64,000 bases of DNA from Mycolicibacterium bacteremicum (GCF_943913955.1 NZ_CALUAE010000030.1:1-64000); one strand, 5' to 3'; positions 8,949 through 17,640 are shown, counted from the stretch's first letter. Notes: a model not told the origin generated them from the letters alone. Made by a program: numbers and translations.

Positions 8949-9756
8949 TCAGCGCAACACGACGCTGCTCGGCACCCGCGGGGCACCGAGCATCTCGCGG
9001 TGCGACGGCGGCGTGCGCCCACCCGCGTCGGTGATCCCGTACCGCTGCGCGAGTTCGGCGCCGATCACCGTCTGCCCGGACAGCGCCGCCAACTCGGGGT
9101 CGGCGAACACCGCGTCGATCAGATGTCCGGTGAACTCCGGGGTCTCGGTGTGCTCGGCCGTCGCCGCCGAGTGCCTCGGGCTGTCCAGCAAAGGCGGCCC
9201 GCAGCCGTTCGGTCAGCAGGATGCCCATCCAGATGGATAGCGTGGCGACCCCGGTCCCGCGGAAGTCGACGGCCATGTCCGCGGCCATCTTGTCGATGCC
9301 CGCCTTCTGGGCGCCGTAGGCGGGACCGTGCATGTAGCACACCGATCCCGGGGACGAGGTGAACGCGATCAGCCCGCGCGGCCTGCGCACCAGCAGCGGC
9401 GCGGCGTGCCAGGACGCCACATAGGCCGATCGCAGCCCGACATCGAGCACATCGCCCAATCCGATCGGCTTGTCCCAGAACGGTTTCGAGCCGGTCAACT
9501 CGTCGTGCACGACGGCCGCGTTGTTCACCAACAGGTCCAGCCCGCCCGATTCCCGGCCGACCCGCTCGAACAGGGCCGCCACCGCGTCGTCATCGGAGTG
9601 GTCCAGACGCACCGCGACGCCGCCGGGCGGCGCCGCGGTGATGGTCCGGCCGGTGCCGTAGACCTTCCAGCCGCGCTCGGCCAGAGCCGCCGCGATCCCG
9701 CGGCCCGCGCCGCGACTGGCTCCGGTCACCACCGCGACCCGCTGGGCTGCTGTCAC
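8949..9756 (-). pseudogene. short-chain dehydrogenase/reductase, apparent frameshift
   Basis: The N-terminal 190 residues are a classical SDR: GASRGAGRGIA cofactor loop, NNAA, and YGAQKAG with catalytic Tyr and Lys. The frame is lost near 9190, and the expected C-terminus (SPRHSAATAEHTETPEFTGH through ITDAGGRTPPSHREMLGA) continues in another frame from about 9188 to the stop at 8949. One extra base in the AAA run at 9190-9192 explains it. Start is a GTG at 9756, with a TAGGTT -10 element six bases upstream. It is either a young pseudogene or a sequencing error in otherwise intact code. Confidence 0.8.
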
Positions 9757-9812
9757 CGCATCAACCTACGTCGACGATCCGGTGACTACCATGGCGACGT
9801 GCCCGAACACCG

Positions 9813-10169
9813 TCAGTCCGCCGCGGCGAATGTGCCGTCGGCAGACGGCAGATAGGGCGTGACACTTGTCACAGCAGCGGCCGGCAACGGGCCGTAAAGA
9901 TGTGGGAACAACATCGATTCGGGATCACCTGGCACCCCCGGCTCCCAGCGCACCTCGTCGGTCAACGCGGCCGGGTCGATGCGCAGCAGAACCAGGTCGG
10001 TCCGCCCGGCAAAGAGTCGATTGGCCGGCAGATGAACCTGCTCAGGAGAGGAAAGGTGGACGAACCCGACTTCGCTCAGCGATGCCGGCCGGTGCTCGCC
10101 GGCGACACGCGCCCGCTCCCAATCGGTGTCGGCGCACAGGTGCAAAAGGACGTCAGTGTGGGTACTCAC
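9813..10169 (-). CDS. DUF952 family protein
   Basis: A 118-residue protein of the DUF952 family, recognised by the HLCADTDWERARVAGEHRP start, the EVGFVHLSSPEQV motif and FPHLYGPLP near the end. The fold resembles ADP-ribosyltransferase-like or glutathione-S-transferase-associated domains, but no activity is established. The GTG at 10169 fits the family start and a TACCGT -10 element lies 18 bases upstream. The gene is divergent from the DUF7455 gene. Confidence 0.82.
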   Translation of the reverse strand: MSTHTDVLLHLCADTDWERARVAGEHRPASLSEVGFVHLSSPEQVHLPANRLFAGRTDLVLLRIDPAALTDEVRWEPGVPGDPESMLFPHLYGPLPAAAVTSVTPYLPSADGTFAAAD

Positions 10170-10304
10170 GCTGTCCAGGTTGCCCGCACGGTAACGCAGG
10201 TGCAGTGAGACACGACACACCGGTGAACCACCAGGGAACAAGGCCAGAACCGAAAACGTCTGACACAGTAGACATACGCACCAAAGCAGAACGGAGGAAG
10301 CGCC

Positions 10305-10496
10305 GTGAACGCAACCTTGACCAGTCCGGAACTGACTCGGGCCGATCGCTGCGACCGCTGTGGTGCCGCCGCGCGGGTACGCGCGAAGCTGCCCTCCGGA
10401 GCGGAGCTTCTGTTCTGCCAGCACCACGCCAACGAGCACGAGGCGAAGCTGATCGAACTGGCGGCCGTGATCGAAGTGAGTCCGGTCGACGCCTAA
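10305..10496 (+). CDS. DUF7455 small zinc-binding protein
   Basis: A 63-residue protein with CDRCG near residue 16 and CQHH near residue 38, a compact four-ligand metal site (three Cys plus His, or C2H2-like). The rest is helical (NEHEAKLIELAAVIE). An AGGAAG ribosome site precedes the ATG. It is a small conserved actinobacterial protein found next to the YihY gene; no function is known. A hairpin terminator follows six bases after the stop. Confidence 0.85.
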   Translation: MNATLTSPELTRADRCDRCGAAARVRAKLPSGAELLFCQHHANEHEAKLIELAAVIEVSPVDA

Positions 10497-10501
10497 CGAA
10501 C

Positions 10502-10533
10502 GAACCGCACCGCCCGACCGGGCGGTGCGGTTC
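10502..10533 (+). terminator. hairpin terminator after DUF7455 gene
   Basis: A perfect 14-bp stem (GAACCGCACCGCCC and its complement) with a 4-base loop, starting six bases after the stop codon. No U-tract. It separates this small gene from the YihY gene 25 bases further on. Confidence 0.8.
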
Positions 10534-10557
10534 ATCGTCGGGAATGCTGGAGCGGTG

Positions 10558-11499
10558 ATGACCGACCAGCCACCGGCAAAGCCATCACGCCATCACGTCT
10601 GGCCCATTCTCAAACGCACGCTGTCCAAAGCCTGGGACGACTCCATCTTCTCGGAGTCCGCACAGGCGGCCTTCTGGTGTGCGTTGTCGTTGCCGCCGCT
10701 GCTGCTCGGAATGTTGGGCAGCCTGGCGTATCTGGCGCCGCTGTTCGGACCCGACACGCTGCCGACCATCGAGGATCAGCTCATCGGCACCTCGGCACGC
10801 TTCTTCTCGCAGAACGTCGTCACCGAGATCATCGAGCCGACCATCTACGACATCGTCCGCTCGGCGCGCGGTGAAGTGGTGTCGCTGGGGTTCGTCATAT
10901 CGCTGTGGGCCGGATCATCGGCGGTCTCGGCGTTCGTGGACTCGGTGGTCGAGGCGCACGACCAGACCCCGCTGCGCCATCCCGTGCGGCAGCGCTTCTT
11001 CGCCCTCGGGCTGTACGTGATCATGTTGGTGAGCGCAGTGCTGACCGCACCGTTCATCGCGCTGGGCCCGCGCAAGATCGTGGAGTTCATCCCGGAGAGC
11101 TGGTCGCACGTGCTGCAGTACGGCTACTACCCGGTCCTGGTGGTCGCGTTGATCGTGGTGGTGACGGTGCTCTACCGGGTGTCGCTGCCCAGCCCGCTGC
11201 CCACCCATCGACTGGTCGTCGGGGCCGTGCTGGCCACGGCGGTGTTCCTGATCGCCACCTTCAGCCTGCGCTTCTATCTGACCTGGATCACCGCGACCGG
11301 ATACACCTACGGCGCGCTGGCCACCCCGATCGCCTTCCTGCTGTTCGCGTTCCTCGCCGGTTTCGCGGTGATGATCGGCGCCGAGCTGAACGCCGCGATC
11401 CAGGAGGAATGGCCGGCACCGGAAACCCATGCCCGTCGGCTGCGGGCATGGATCGCCGTGAAGACCGACAAGGCCGAGAAGGAACCGGCTACTTCTTGA
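10558..11499 (+). CDS. YihY/BrkB-family inner-membrane protein
   Basis: A 313-residue protein of the YihY/UPF0761 (BrkB-like) family, in the place of Rv2707. Six membrane segments are visible, including AFWCALSLPPLLLGMLGSLA near residue 36, one near residue 112 (LGFVISLWAGSSAV), LGLYVIMLVSAVLTAPFIAL near 150, and three between 185 and 275. The conserved FSLRFYLTWI and GAELNAAI motifs near the end are typical. The family is called a virulence factor or RNase BN in old annotations, but neither is established. The ATG at 10558 has GGAG upstream; a GTG lies one codon earlier. Confidence 0.88.
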   Translation: MTDQPPAKPSRHHVWPILKRTLSKAWDDSIFSESAQAAFWCALSLPPLLLGMLGSLAYLAPLFGPDTLPTIEDQLIGTSARFFSQNVVTEIIEPTIYDIVRSARGEVVSLGFVISLWAGSSAVSAFVDSVVEAHDQTPLRHPVRQRFFALGLYVIMLVSAVLTAPFIALGPRKIVEFIPESWSHVLQYGYYPVLVVALIVVVTVLYRVSLPSPLPTHRLVVGAVLATAVFLIATFSLRFYLTWITATGYTYGALATPIAFLLFAFLAGFAVMIGAELNAAIQEEWPAPETHARRLRAWIAVKTDKAEKEPATS

Positions 11500-11725
11500 G
11501 CTGCTCGTAGATTTTCTTGCAATCCGGGCACACCGGCGAGCCGGGTTTGGCGGCCTTGGTCACCGGGAACACCTCACCGCACAACGCGACGACATGCGTG
11601 CCCATGACGGCACTTTCGGCGATCTTGTCCTTCTTGACGTAGTGGAAAACCTTGGGGGCGTCGTCATCTGTCCCGTCGTCGACGCGTTCGTCGGTATCGG
11701 GCCGTTCGATGGTCTGGGTCTGCAT
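11489..11725 (-). CDS. DUF3039 zinc-ribbon protein
   Basis: A 78-residue acidic protein (position of Rv2708c). The conserved part is FHYVKKDKIAESAVMGTHVV followed by ALCGEVF and CPDCKKIYEQ. The CPDC pair together with the upstream Cys and His gives a probable zinc site. It overlaps the convergent YihY gene by 11 bases and is divergent from the DUF3099 gene with 56 bases between starts. Function unknown. Confidence 0.88.
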   Translation of the reverse strand: MQTQTIERPDTDERVDDGTDDDAPKVFHYVKKDKIAESAVMGTHVVALCGEVFPVTKAAKPGSPVCPDCKKIYEQLKK

Positions 11726-11781
11726 CCCACCATTGTGCCCGGCAGGTGCGGGAGGTGTCGCAGGTGTGGGACAGTGGAGAT

Positions 11782-12192
11782 ATGAAACAAAGCCCTGAGC
11801 TGAGTTTCGACGACGAAGGTCGCCCGGTGCTCATTACGCGCGCTGCCCTCCCCCACGACGAGCAGCATCGTGCGCGGGTGCGCAAATATCTCACGCTCAT
11901 GTCCTTCCGTATCCCGGCTCTGGTGCTCGCCGCGGTGGCCTACGGCATCTGGAACAACGGCCTCATCTCGCTGGCGATCATCGTGGCCTCCATCCCGCTG
12001 CCGTGGATCGCCGTGCTGATCGCCAACGACCGGCCGCCGCGCACCGCCTCGGAGCCGCGCCGCTACCCCGACGCCCGGGACGGCCGGCGCACGCCGCTGT
12101 TCCCGACCGCCGAACGCCCGGCGCTGCAGGCCCCCGTACGCCCCCACCCGAGTGCGGGCAGCCCGCATGCCGGGCCCGGCGTTCCCGACTGA
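11782..12192 (+). CDS. DUF3099 membrane protein
   Basis: A 136-residue membrane protein (position of Rv2709). After a short polar N-terminus with ITRA, two membrane helices follow (about residues 45-62 and 66-85, separated by GIWNNG), then a Pro/Arg-rich cytoplasmic tail of 50 residues. The ATG at 11782 has GGAG very close upstream, so the alternative start at 11746 cannot be excluded. It lies directly before the sigB control region. Function unknown. Confidence 0.82.
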   Translation: MKQSPELSFDDEGRPVLITRAALPHDEQHRARVRKYLTLMSFRIPALVLAAVAYGIWNNGLISLAIIVASIPLPWIAVLIANDRPPRTASEPRRYPDARDGRRTPLFPTAERPALQAPVRPHPSAGSPHAGPGVPD

Positions 12193-12209
12193 GCAGCCTC
12201 TTCGGCAAA

Positions 12210-12227
12210 TCTCAGGACATTCTCAGG
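12210..12227 (+). promoter_or_regulatory. direct repeat upstream of sigB, MprA-like site
   Basis: TCTCAGG occurs twice with an 11-base period, about 50 bases upstream of the sigB -35 element. OmpR-family response regulators bind such helical-phase direct repeats, and the family member MprA is reported to regulate sigB directly in M. tuberculosis. The repeat is seen directly; the assignment to MprA is inference. Confidence 0.5.
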
Positions 12228-12275
12228 TCGACTGTTTAAAGCCGCAGGTCAAGTGGTACGCCACTAGGACCGGGC

Positions 12276-12303
12276 GGGAACTCACTGACCCCCTCGGGCG
12301 TTG
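12276..12303 (+). promoter_or_regulatory. SigE/SigH-type promoter of sigB
   Basis: GGGAAC (-35) and CGTTG (-10) separated by exactly 17 bases between GGAAC and CGTTG, the ECF-sigma consensus known for the M. tuberculosis sigB promoter. The predicted start is near 12310, giving a leader of about 30 bases. The clgR promoter in this window has the same geometry. Confidence 0.8.
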
Positions 12304-12339
12304 TACGCAGTGACAGTTCCGCCGAGCAGGAGGCCGTAA

Positions 12340-13299
12340 ATGGCGATCGCCACCGCAAGCCGCATCGATTCCGATCTGGACGCCCAGAGCCCCGCCGCCG
12401 ACCTGGTCCGCGTGTATCTCAACGGCATCGGCAAGACTGCACTGCTGAATGCAGCCGACGAGGTCGAGCTGGCCAAGCGCATCGAAGCGGGCCTGTACGC
12501 CCGGCACGTGCTGGACACCAAGAAGCGTCTCGGCGAGGCCAAGCGCCGCGACCTGGCCGCCGTGGTCCGCGACGGCGATGCCGCCCGCCGGCATCTGCTG
12601 GAGGCCAACCTGCGCCTGGTGGTCTCGCTGGCCAAGCGCTACACCGGCCGCGGGATGCCGCTGCTGGACCTCATCCAGGAGGGCAACCTCGGGCTGATCC
12701 GCGCGATGGAGAAGTTCGACTACGCCAAGGGATTCAAGTTCTCCACCTACGCCACCTGGTGGATCCGGCAGGCGATCACGCGCGGCATGGCCGACCAGAG
12801 CCGCACCATCCGGCTGCCCGTCCATCTGGTCGAGCAGGTGAACAAGCTGGCCCGGATCAAGCGTGAGATGCACCAGAACCTCGGCCGCGAGGCCACCGAC
12901 GAGGAACTGGCCGAAGAGTCCGGCATCCCGGTCGAGAAGATCACCGACCTGCTGGAGCACAGCCGGGACCCGGTGAGCCTGGACATGCCGGTCGGCAGCG
13001 ATGAAGAGGCCCCGCTGGGCGATTTCATCGAGGATGCCGAGGCGATGTCGGCCGAGAACGCCGTCATCTCCGAACTGCTGCACACCGACATCCGGTACGT
13101 GCTGGCCACCCTGGACGAACGCGAACAGCAGGTCATCCGGCTGCGCTTCGGTCTCGACGACGGGCAGCCGCGCACCCTGGATCAGATCGGCAAGCTGTTC
13201 GGCCTGTCCCGCGAGCGGGTCCGCCAGATCGAGCGCGAAGTGATGTCGAAGCTGCGCAACGGGGACCGGGCCGAGCGCCTGCGGTCCTACGCCAGCTAG
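12340..13299 (+). CDS. sigB: RNA polymerase sigma factor SigB
   Basis: The group 2, primary-like stress sigma factor. The 319-residue protein lacks the long tail of SigA and starts almost at region 1.2 (about residues 20-57, DLVRVYLNGIGKTALL). Region 2 spans about 85-165 (YATWWIRQAITRGMA), region 3 to about 240, and region 4 about 258-315 (LSRERVRQIEREVMSKL). AGGAGG lies seven bases upstream of the ATG. Control elements upstream point to SigE-family sigma factors and possibly MprA. A hairpin separates it from ideR. Confidence 0.97.
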   Translation: MAIATASRIDSDLDAQSPAADLVRVYLNGIGKTALLNAADEVELAKRIEAGLYARHVLDTKKRLGEAKRRDLAAVVRDGDAARRHLLEANLRLVVSLAKRYTGRGMPLLDLIQEGNLGLIRAMEKFDYAKGFKFSTYATWWIRQAITRGMADQSRTIRLPVHLVEQVNKLARIKREMHQNLGREATDEELAEESGIPVEKITDLLEHSRDPVSLDMPVGSDEEAPLGDFIEDAEAMSAENAVISELLHTDIRYVLATLDEREQQVIRLRFGLDDGQPRTLDQIGKLFGLSRERVRQIEREVMSKLRNGDRAERLRSYAS

Positions 13300-13317
13300 A
13301 CCGAATCTCCCTCACCC

Positions 13318-13350
13318 GTGATGCCCGTCGCGTTCCGCGGCGGGCATCAC
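13318..13350 (+). terminator. hairpin terminator between sigB and ideR
   Basis: GTGATGCCCG and CGGGCATCAC form a perfect 10-bp stem, extended by three weaker pairs, starting 19 bases after the sigB stop. No U-tract follows. Confidence 0.75.
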
Positions 13351-13434
13351 AACGTTGTGGGGGATGTTGGAACCCTGTTCAGACCACCGGACCGCTAGAC
13401 TCGGGTGGTAATTGCAGGGCCTGGAAGGTAGGGC

Positions 13435-14139
13435 ATGAACGATCTCATCGATACCACCGAGATGTACCTGCGGACCATCTATGACCTCGAGGAAGAGGGC
13501 GTGGTGCCGCTGCGGGCGCGCATCGCCGAACGTCTGGAGCAGAGCGGCCCGACCGTCAGTCAGACCGTGTCCCGGATGGAACGCGACGGTCTGCTGCACG
13601 TCGCCGGCGACCGCCACCTCGAGCTCACCGAGAAGGGCCGCTACCTGGCCATCTCCGTCATGCGCAAGCACCGCCTGGCCGAACGCCTGCTGGTCGACGT
13701 CATCGGCCTGCCCTGGGAGGAAGTGCACGCCGAGGCATGCCGGTGGGAGCACGTGATGAGCGAGGATGTCGAACGCCGCCTGGTGCAGGTGCTCGACAAC
13801 CCCACCACGTCACCGTTCGGCAACCCGATCCCCGGCCTGTCCGAACTCGGCTTCGGCGGCGTCGGCAACGGCGAGGACGCCAACCTGGTTCGCCTGACCG
13901 AACTGCCGGCCGGCTCGCCCGTGGCCGTCGTGGTGCGACAGCTGACCGAACACGTGCAGGGTGATGTCGAACTGATCGGCCGACTCAAGGACGCCGGGGT
14001 GGTCCCCAACGCCCGGGTGACCGTGCAGGCCAGTGATGATCCCGGCGATCAGGGCGGCGTCCTGATCCTCATCCCGGGGCACCAGGAAGTCGAACTCCCC
14101 CACCACATGGCGCACGCCGTCAAGGTCGAGAAGGTCTAA
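13435..14139 (+). CDS. ideR: iron-dependent regulator IdeR
   Basis: DtxR-family repressor that binds Fe(II) and represses siderophore genes while activating iron storage. The 234-residue protein has the winged helix (residues 1-72, with ARIAERLEQSGPTVSQTVSRME), the dimer and metal domain (73-140), and a C-terminal SH3-like domain. Metal ligands are visible in MRKHRLAERLL (His and Glu) and EACRWEH (Cys, Glu, His). GGAAGG precedes the ATG, and a TAGACT -10 element lies at 13396-13401. It meets the convergent DUF4192 gene with a 4-base overlap. Confidence 0.97.
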   Translation: MNDLIDTTEMYLRTIYDLEEEGVVPLRARIAERLEQSGPTVSQTVSRMERDGLLHVAGDRHLELTEKGRYLAISVMRKHRLAERLLVDVIGLPWEEVHAEACRWEHVMSEDVERRLVQVLDNPTTSPFGNPIPGLSELGFGGVGNGEDANLVRLTELPAGSPVAVVVRQLTEHVQGDVELIGRLKDAGVVPNARVTVQASDDPGDQGGVLILIPGHQEVELPHHMAHAVKVEKV

Positions 14140-15155
14140 CCGGCCCGCCTGCCGAACGTCAGCCGCGGGGGCAGCCGCACCCCGAGGGTGCCCGCCGCCC
14201 GGTAGCCCGACATCGCCAATTCGCGGATCTGTTCCGGCCGCATCCCGGACTGCAACGCGCAGTCGAGCATGCCGGCCATCCGGTGCTCCGGATCGAGGGT
14301 CAACGCGGCCTCCAGCGCGATCCCGGCCAGCGGCCCGTCACCGCGCGCATAGGCCGAAAAGGCAAGCAGCGTCAGCACTTCCTGCCGCCACGGCACGGGC
14401 AGCACGCGGGCCAGCACGCCCCACAACGCCTCGGCATCGGCAGCGGCAGCACCGACCGCCAGGGCGTAGAGCATGTCGCGCACCCGCGGATCGCGCAGGG
14501 CCGCGACGACGGTGACGATCTCGGCGTCGGCCGGGTCCTCCCCGGCGCCCACCCGGGTGGCCAGGACGATCGCCGCCTCGATCGCGCGGCGGGCCGAGCG
14601 GGCACTCGGCGACCCGCGGCGCACCGACCGCAACGCCTCGGCGATCCGCTCGCCGCGCGGGCCGTCGGAGACCTCGATGACCGCTTGCAGATCATCACGG
14701 CGCCGGTAGAGCCGGCGGCCGTCCAGTACGGCGGCCGCGGCCAGGGGCGAGGACTCCGGGTCGTCGATGACACCGTGCGCGCCGCACCCACAGACGCAGG
14801 ACCACTGACCGCCGGCGACTACCCGGTCGACCAGCAGGACGGCCAGCAGGTCGATGCCCTCGTCGGCCATCGACATACCCAGATCGTCGGCCAGATCCTC
14901 GTGATCGGCGGACCGCTCGTCGACGATCACCGCCACCGCGCCGTCGTGACCGGATGCGGCCACCACCTCGGCCAGGTGCGCGGTGTTGCCGACCAGCCCG
15001 GGTTCCAGGTCGACCCGCATGACGCAGCCCAGATCACCACGGTCGAGGGTGACGACGGTCAACGAGTTCTCCGGGACGAATCCCAATACCGCCGGCAGCG
15101 CGGCGATCAGCGTGGCGGGCCGGCCGAGGTCGAATCCGCGAGATTGTTCTGTCAT
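14136..15155 (-). CDS. DUF4192 family protein
   Basis: A 339-residue soluble protein of the actinobacterial DUF4192 family (position of Rv2712c). The conserved start LGRPATLIAALPAVLGFVPE and the CVCG segment near residue 110 are typical, and the C-terminal half is a helical repeat-like region (FSAYARGDGPLAGIALEAAL). The ATG at 15155 has no strong ribosome site; an ATG at 15227 would add 24 poorly conserved residues. It follows the two CNNM/CBS genes on the same strand. Function unknown. Confidence 0.82.
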   Translation of the reverse strand: MTEQSRGFDLGRPATLIAALPAVLGFVPENSLTVVTLDRGDLGCVMRVDLEPGLVGNTAHLAEVVAASGHDGAVAVIVDERSADHEDLADDLGMSMADEGIDLLAVLLVDRVVAGGQWSCVCGCGAHGVIDDPESSPLAAAAVLDGRRLYRRRDDLQAVIEVSDGPRGERIAEALRSVRRGSPSARSARRAIEAAIVLATRVGAGEDPADAEIVTVVAALRDPRVRDMLYALAVGAAAADAEALWGVLARVLPVPWRQEVLTLLAFSAYARGDGPLAGIALEAALTLDPEHRMAGMLDCALQSGMRPEQIRELAMSGYRAAGTLGVRLPPRLTFGRRAG

Positions 15156-15245
15156 GCGCTGATCGTGACCGGACCCGCCGACCGGGCCGGCCGACACCGA
15201 CCCCGCCGGCGGGCGGCTGTGGATCAATCCGAGACTGTGGGTAAC

Positions 15246-16262
15246 TCAGCTCGCGACGTCGGCCGTCGGCAGCAATCGCTGCAACACGTCGGTCAGCGTG
15301 ATCAAACCGAGGATGTGAGAGTCGGCGTCGGTGATCACCACCAGATGGTTGCGGGTCTCCCGCATGGTGCGCAGCGCGGCATAGGCCGGGGTCTCGGCCG
15401 CCATGGTGAGCGCGGGGCGCATCAGGTCGGCGGCCGTCGTCTCGGCGCCGGCGGCGACGGTGTCCCGGACATGCACGACACCTTCGACCGTCCCGTTGTC
15501 GCGGACCAGCAGCCGCAGATGCCCGGTGCGCTTGGACTCGGCCTGGATCTCGACGCGGGTGGCCGCCGAACGCACGCTGCTGGGCGCGGCCCGGGTGCGC
15601 AACATGTCACCGACGGTGAGCGCCTGCAGTTCCAGCGCGCTGACCAGGTGGCCGTGATAGCGCTCGTCGAGGGTGCCGACGGTGGCCGAATGCTCGACCA
15701 GATGCCGCAGCGCATCGGGGTCCTGGCCGGTGGCGACCTGGTCGACCGGTTCGACGCCGACCTTGCGCAGACACCAGTTCGCCAACCGGTTCAGCGTGCC
15801 GATCAACGGACGGGTCACCCACATGAACGCCCGCATCGGCAGCGCCAGCATGGTCGCCGACCGCTCCGGGTGCGCGATGGCCCACGACTTGGGGGCCATC
15901 TCCCCCACCACCAGATGCAGGAAGGTGACGATGATCAGTGCCAGCACGAAGCCACCGACGTCGGCCAGCCAGGCCGGCGCTCCCCAGCCTGCGATGGCCG
16001 GCGTGAGCCAATGGTGCACAGCGGGTTTGGTGATGGCGCCCAGCGCCAGGGTGCAGATGGTGATGCCCAGCTGGGAGCCGGCCAGCAGCACCGAGAGCTC
16101 GGAGGCCGAGCGCAGTGCCGCCCGCGCCGAGCGACTGCGCGGGGCCGCGTCTTCGAGTCGGTGACGGCGCGCCGCGATCAGGGCGAACTCCACGGCCACG
16201 AAGAAGGCGCTGGCCGCGATCAGCCCGATGGTGACCAGTACGACGGTCCAGGGGTTACTCAT
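15246..16262 (-). CDS. CNNM-domain/CBS membrane protein, second gene of pair
   Basis: A 338-residue member of the CNNM/HlyC-CorC group of membrane proteins, often linked to Mg(2+) or Co(2+) transport. Residues about 1-190 form the CNNM domain with four hydrophobic segments and the GSQLGITICTLALG and VVGEMAPKSWAI motifs. Two CBS motifs follow to the end (VHVRDTV and LGLITLTDVLQ). It lacks the C-terminal CorC_HlyC domain of its partner. Its start overlaps the end of the upstream gene by 8 bases, so the two form an operon and probably a heteromer. Confidence 0.87.
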   Translation of the reverse strand: MSNPWTVVLVTIGLIAASAFFVAVEFALIAARRHRLEDAAPRSRSARAALRSASELSVLLAGSQLGITICTLALGAITKPAVHHWLTPAIAGWGAPAWLADVGGFVLALIIVTFLHLVVGEMAPKSWAIAHPERSATMLALPMRAFMWVTRPLIGTLNRLANWCLRKVGVEPVDQVATGQDPDALRHLVEHSATVGTLDERYHGHLVSALELQALTVGDMLRTRAAPSSVRSAATRVEIQAESKRTGHLRLLVRDNGTVEGVVHVRDTVAAGAETTAADLMRPALTMAAETPAYAALRTMRETRNHLVVITDADSHILGLITLTDVLQRLLPTADVAS

Positions 16263-17640
16263 CGGCGGCCCCCTCCTCCTCGGGTTCGACGGGTATGTCG
16301 ACCACGGTCACCAGAACGCTTGCCGGAACATGCTTTTCGACCGCCTGCACGGTCGCGTCGAGGCGCCGGCGCAGCGGCGGATGATCGGCGATCAGCTCGT
16401 ACGGTTCGACTCCCAGATCGACCGAGATGCTGTCGCCGACGGCGGGCAGGCCACCGAATTCGGCGATCAGCAGACCGGCCAGGGTTTCGTAGTCGCCCTC
16501 GGGCAGATCGTGTCCGACGGTGCGGCTGAGCTCGTCGAGGGCCACGTCTCCGCGCACCAGCCAGCCGTCCCCACTGGCCACGATGTCGTCATCGGCGCTG
16601 TCGATATCGTGTTCGTCGTCGATCTCGCCGACCAGTTCCTCGGCGAGGTCCTCGACGGTCAGTACGCCGGCAAATCCACCGTATTCGTCGATCACCAAAG
16701 CCATCTCGTCGTGGGCGTCGGTCAGCGAGCGCAGCGCGACCGGTAAGGGCAGCGTCTCGGGCACGATCACCGCGGGGCGACACGAGGTGCCCGCCGTCGC
16801 CGACGGATCGGCGACGCCCAGCAGATCGTGCAGATGCACCACACCGACCAGGTCGTCGGGCGACTCGCCGATCACCGGGTACCGGGTATGCCCGGTGGCC
16901 ATCTTGGCCAGCACCGCCTCCACCGGTTCATGGGCTCCGACGACATCGACGCGGGCACGCGGGATCATCGCGTGCTCGGTGGTGCGGGTCGGGAAGTCCA
17001 GGATGCGATCGAGCAGGGTGGACAGCTCCTCGGGGATGTCGCCGGCCTGCCGCGAGTCGGCGACGATGTGCTCCAGATCGCGTGCGGTGGCCGAGTGTTC
17101 GACATCGTGTACCGGTTCGATGCGCAGCGCACGCAACAACAGGTTCGAGGACGCATCGAACAGCTTGATCAGCCAGCCGAACACCCCGAGATAGATGTTG
17201 GTGGACAGCGCCAACCGGCGGGCCACCGGCTCGGGCCGGGCGATGGCCAGGTTCTTCGGGAACAGCTCGCCGAAGACCATCTGCACCACCGTGGAGAAGA
17301 CCATGGCGAGCACGGTGCCGATCGCGATACCGACGGCCAGCGGGACACCGACCCCGCCGAGCAACTGGCCCATCCCCTCGCCGATCAGTGGTTCGGCGAC
17401 ATAGCCGACCAGCAGACCGGTGACGGTGATGCCCAGCTGAGCGCCGGACAGCATGAACGAGGTGCGCCGGGTGACCTGCAGTGCCCGGGCGGCTCCGCTG
17501 TCACCGGCCTCGGCGCGCGCCTTGAGCCGCGACCGGTCCACCGCCATATAGGCGAACTCCTGGGCGACAAAGTAGCCGGTCAACGCCGTGATGGCGGATA
17601 CCACCAGAATGCCGGCGAGGATTCCGAGCGCGGTCAGCAT
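16255..17640 (-). CDS. CNNM/CBS/CorC_HlyC membrane protein, first gene of pair
   Basis: A 461-residue membrane protein with a CNNM domain (about residues 1-200, GYFVAQEFAYMAVDRSRL and GAQLGITVTGLLVGY), a CBS pair (about 215-345, VVGVHLHD-like and MALVIDEYGGFAGVLTVED) and a C-terminal CorC_HlyC FAD-like domain (about 360-445, LVRGDVALDELSRTVG). Homologues take part in Mg(2+) efflux or homeostasis. In M. tuberculosis the similar pair Rv1842c-Rv1841c lies at another locus, so its placement here is a rearrangement or a paralogue. The upstream region also serves sthA. Confidence 0.88.
   Translation of the reverse strand: MLTALGILAGILVVSAITALTGYFVAQEFAYMAVDRSRLKARAEAGDSGAARALQVTRRTSFMLSGAQLGITVTGLLVGYVAEPLIGEGMGQLLGGVGVPLAVGIAIGTVLAMVFSTVVQMVFGELFPKNLAIARPEPVARRLALSTNIYLGVFGWLIKLFDASSNLLLRALRIEPVHDVEHSATARDLEHIVADSRQAGDIPEELSTLLDRILDFPTRTTEHAMIPRARVDVVGAHEPVEAVLAKMATGHTRYPVIGESPDDLVGVVHLHDLLGVADPSATAGTSCRPAVIVPETLPLPVALRSLTDAHDEMALVIDEYGGFAGVLTVEDLAEELVGEIDDEHDIDSADDDIVASGDGWLVRGDVALDELSRTVGHDLPEGDYETLAGLLIAEFGGLPAVGDSISVDLGVEPYELIADHPPLRRRLDATVQAVEKHVPASVLVTVVDIPVEPEEEGAADE

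Noticed and set aside
13371..13401. An ECF promoter GGAACC before ideR
   Set aside because: GGAAC is present but no CGTT lies 16-18 bases further on. The TAGACT -10 element fits a SigA-type promoter better.
13351..13434. An IdeR iron box before ideR
   Set aside because: No sequence near the TTAGGTTAGGCTAACCTAA consensus is present; I saw none elsewhere in the window either.
14283..16529. A 748-residue open frame on the plus strand
   Set aside because: It is antisense to the DUF4192 and CNNM/CBS genes, which have clear domains. The product is a low-complexity Gly/Arg/His-rich chain, typical of the complement of GC-rich coding sequence.
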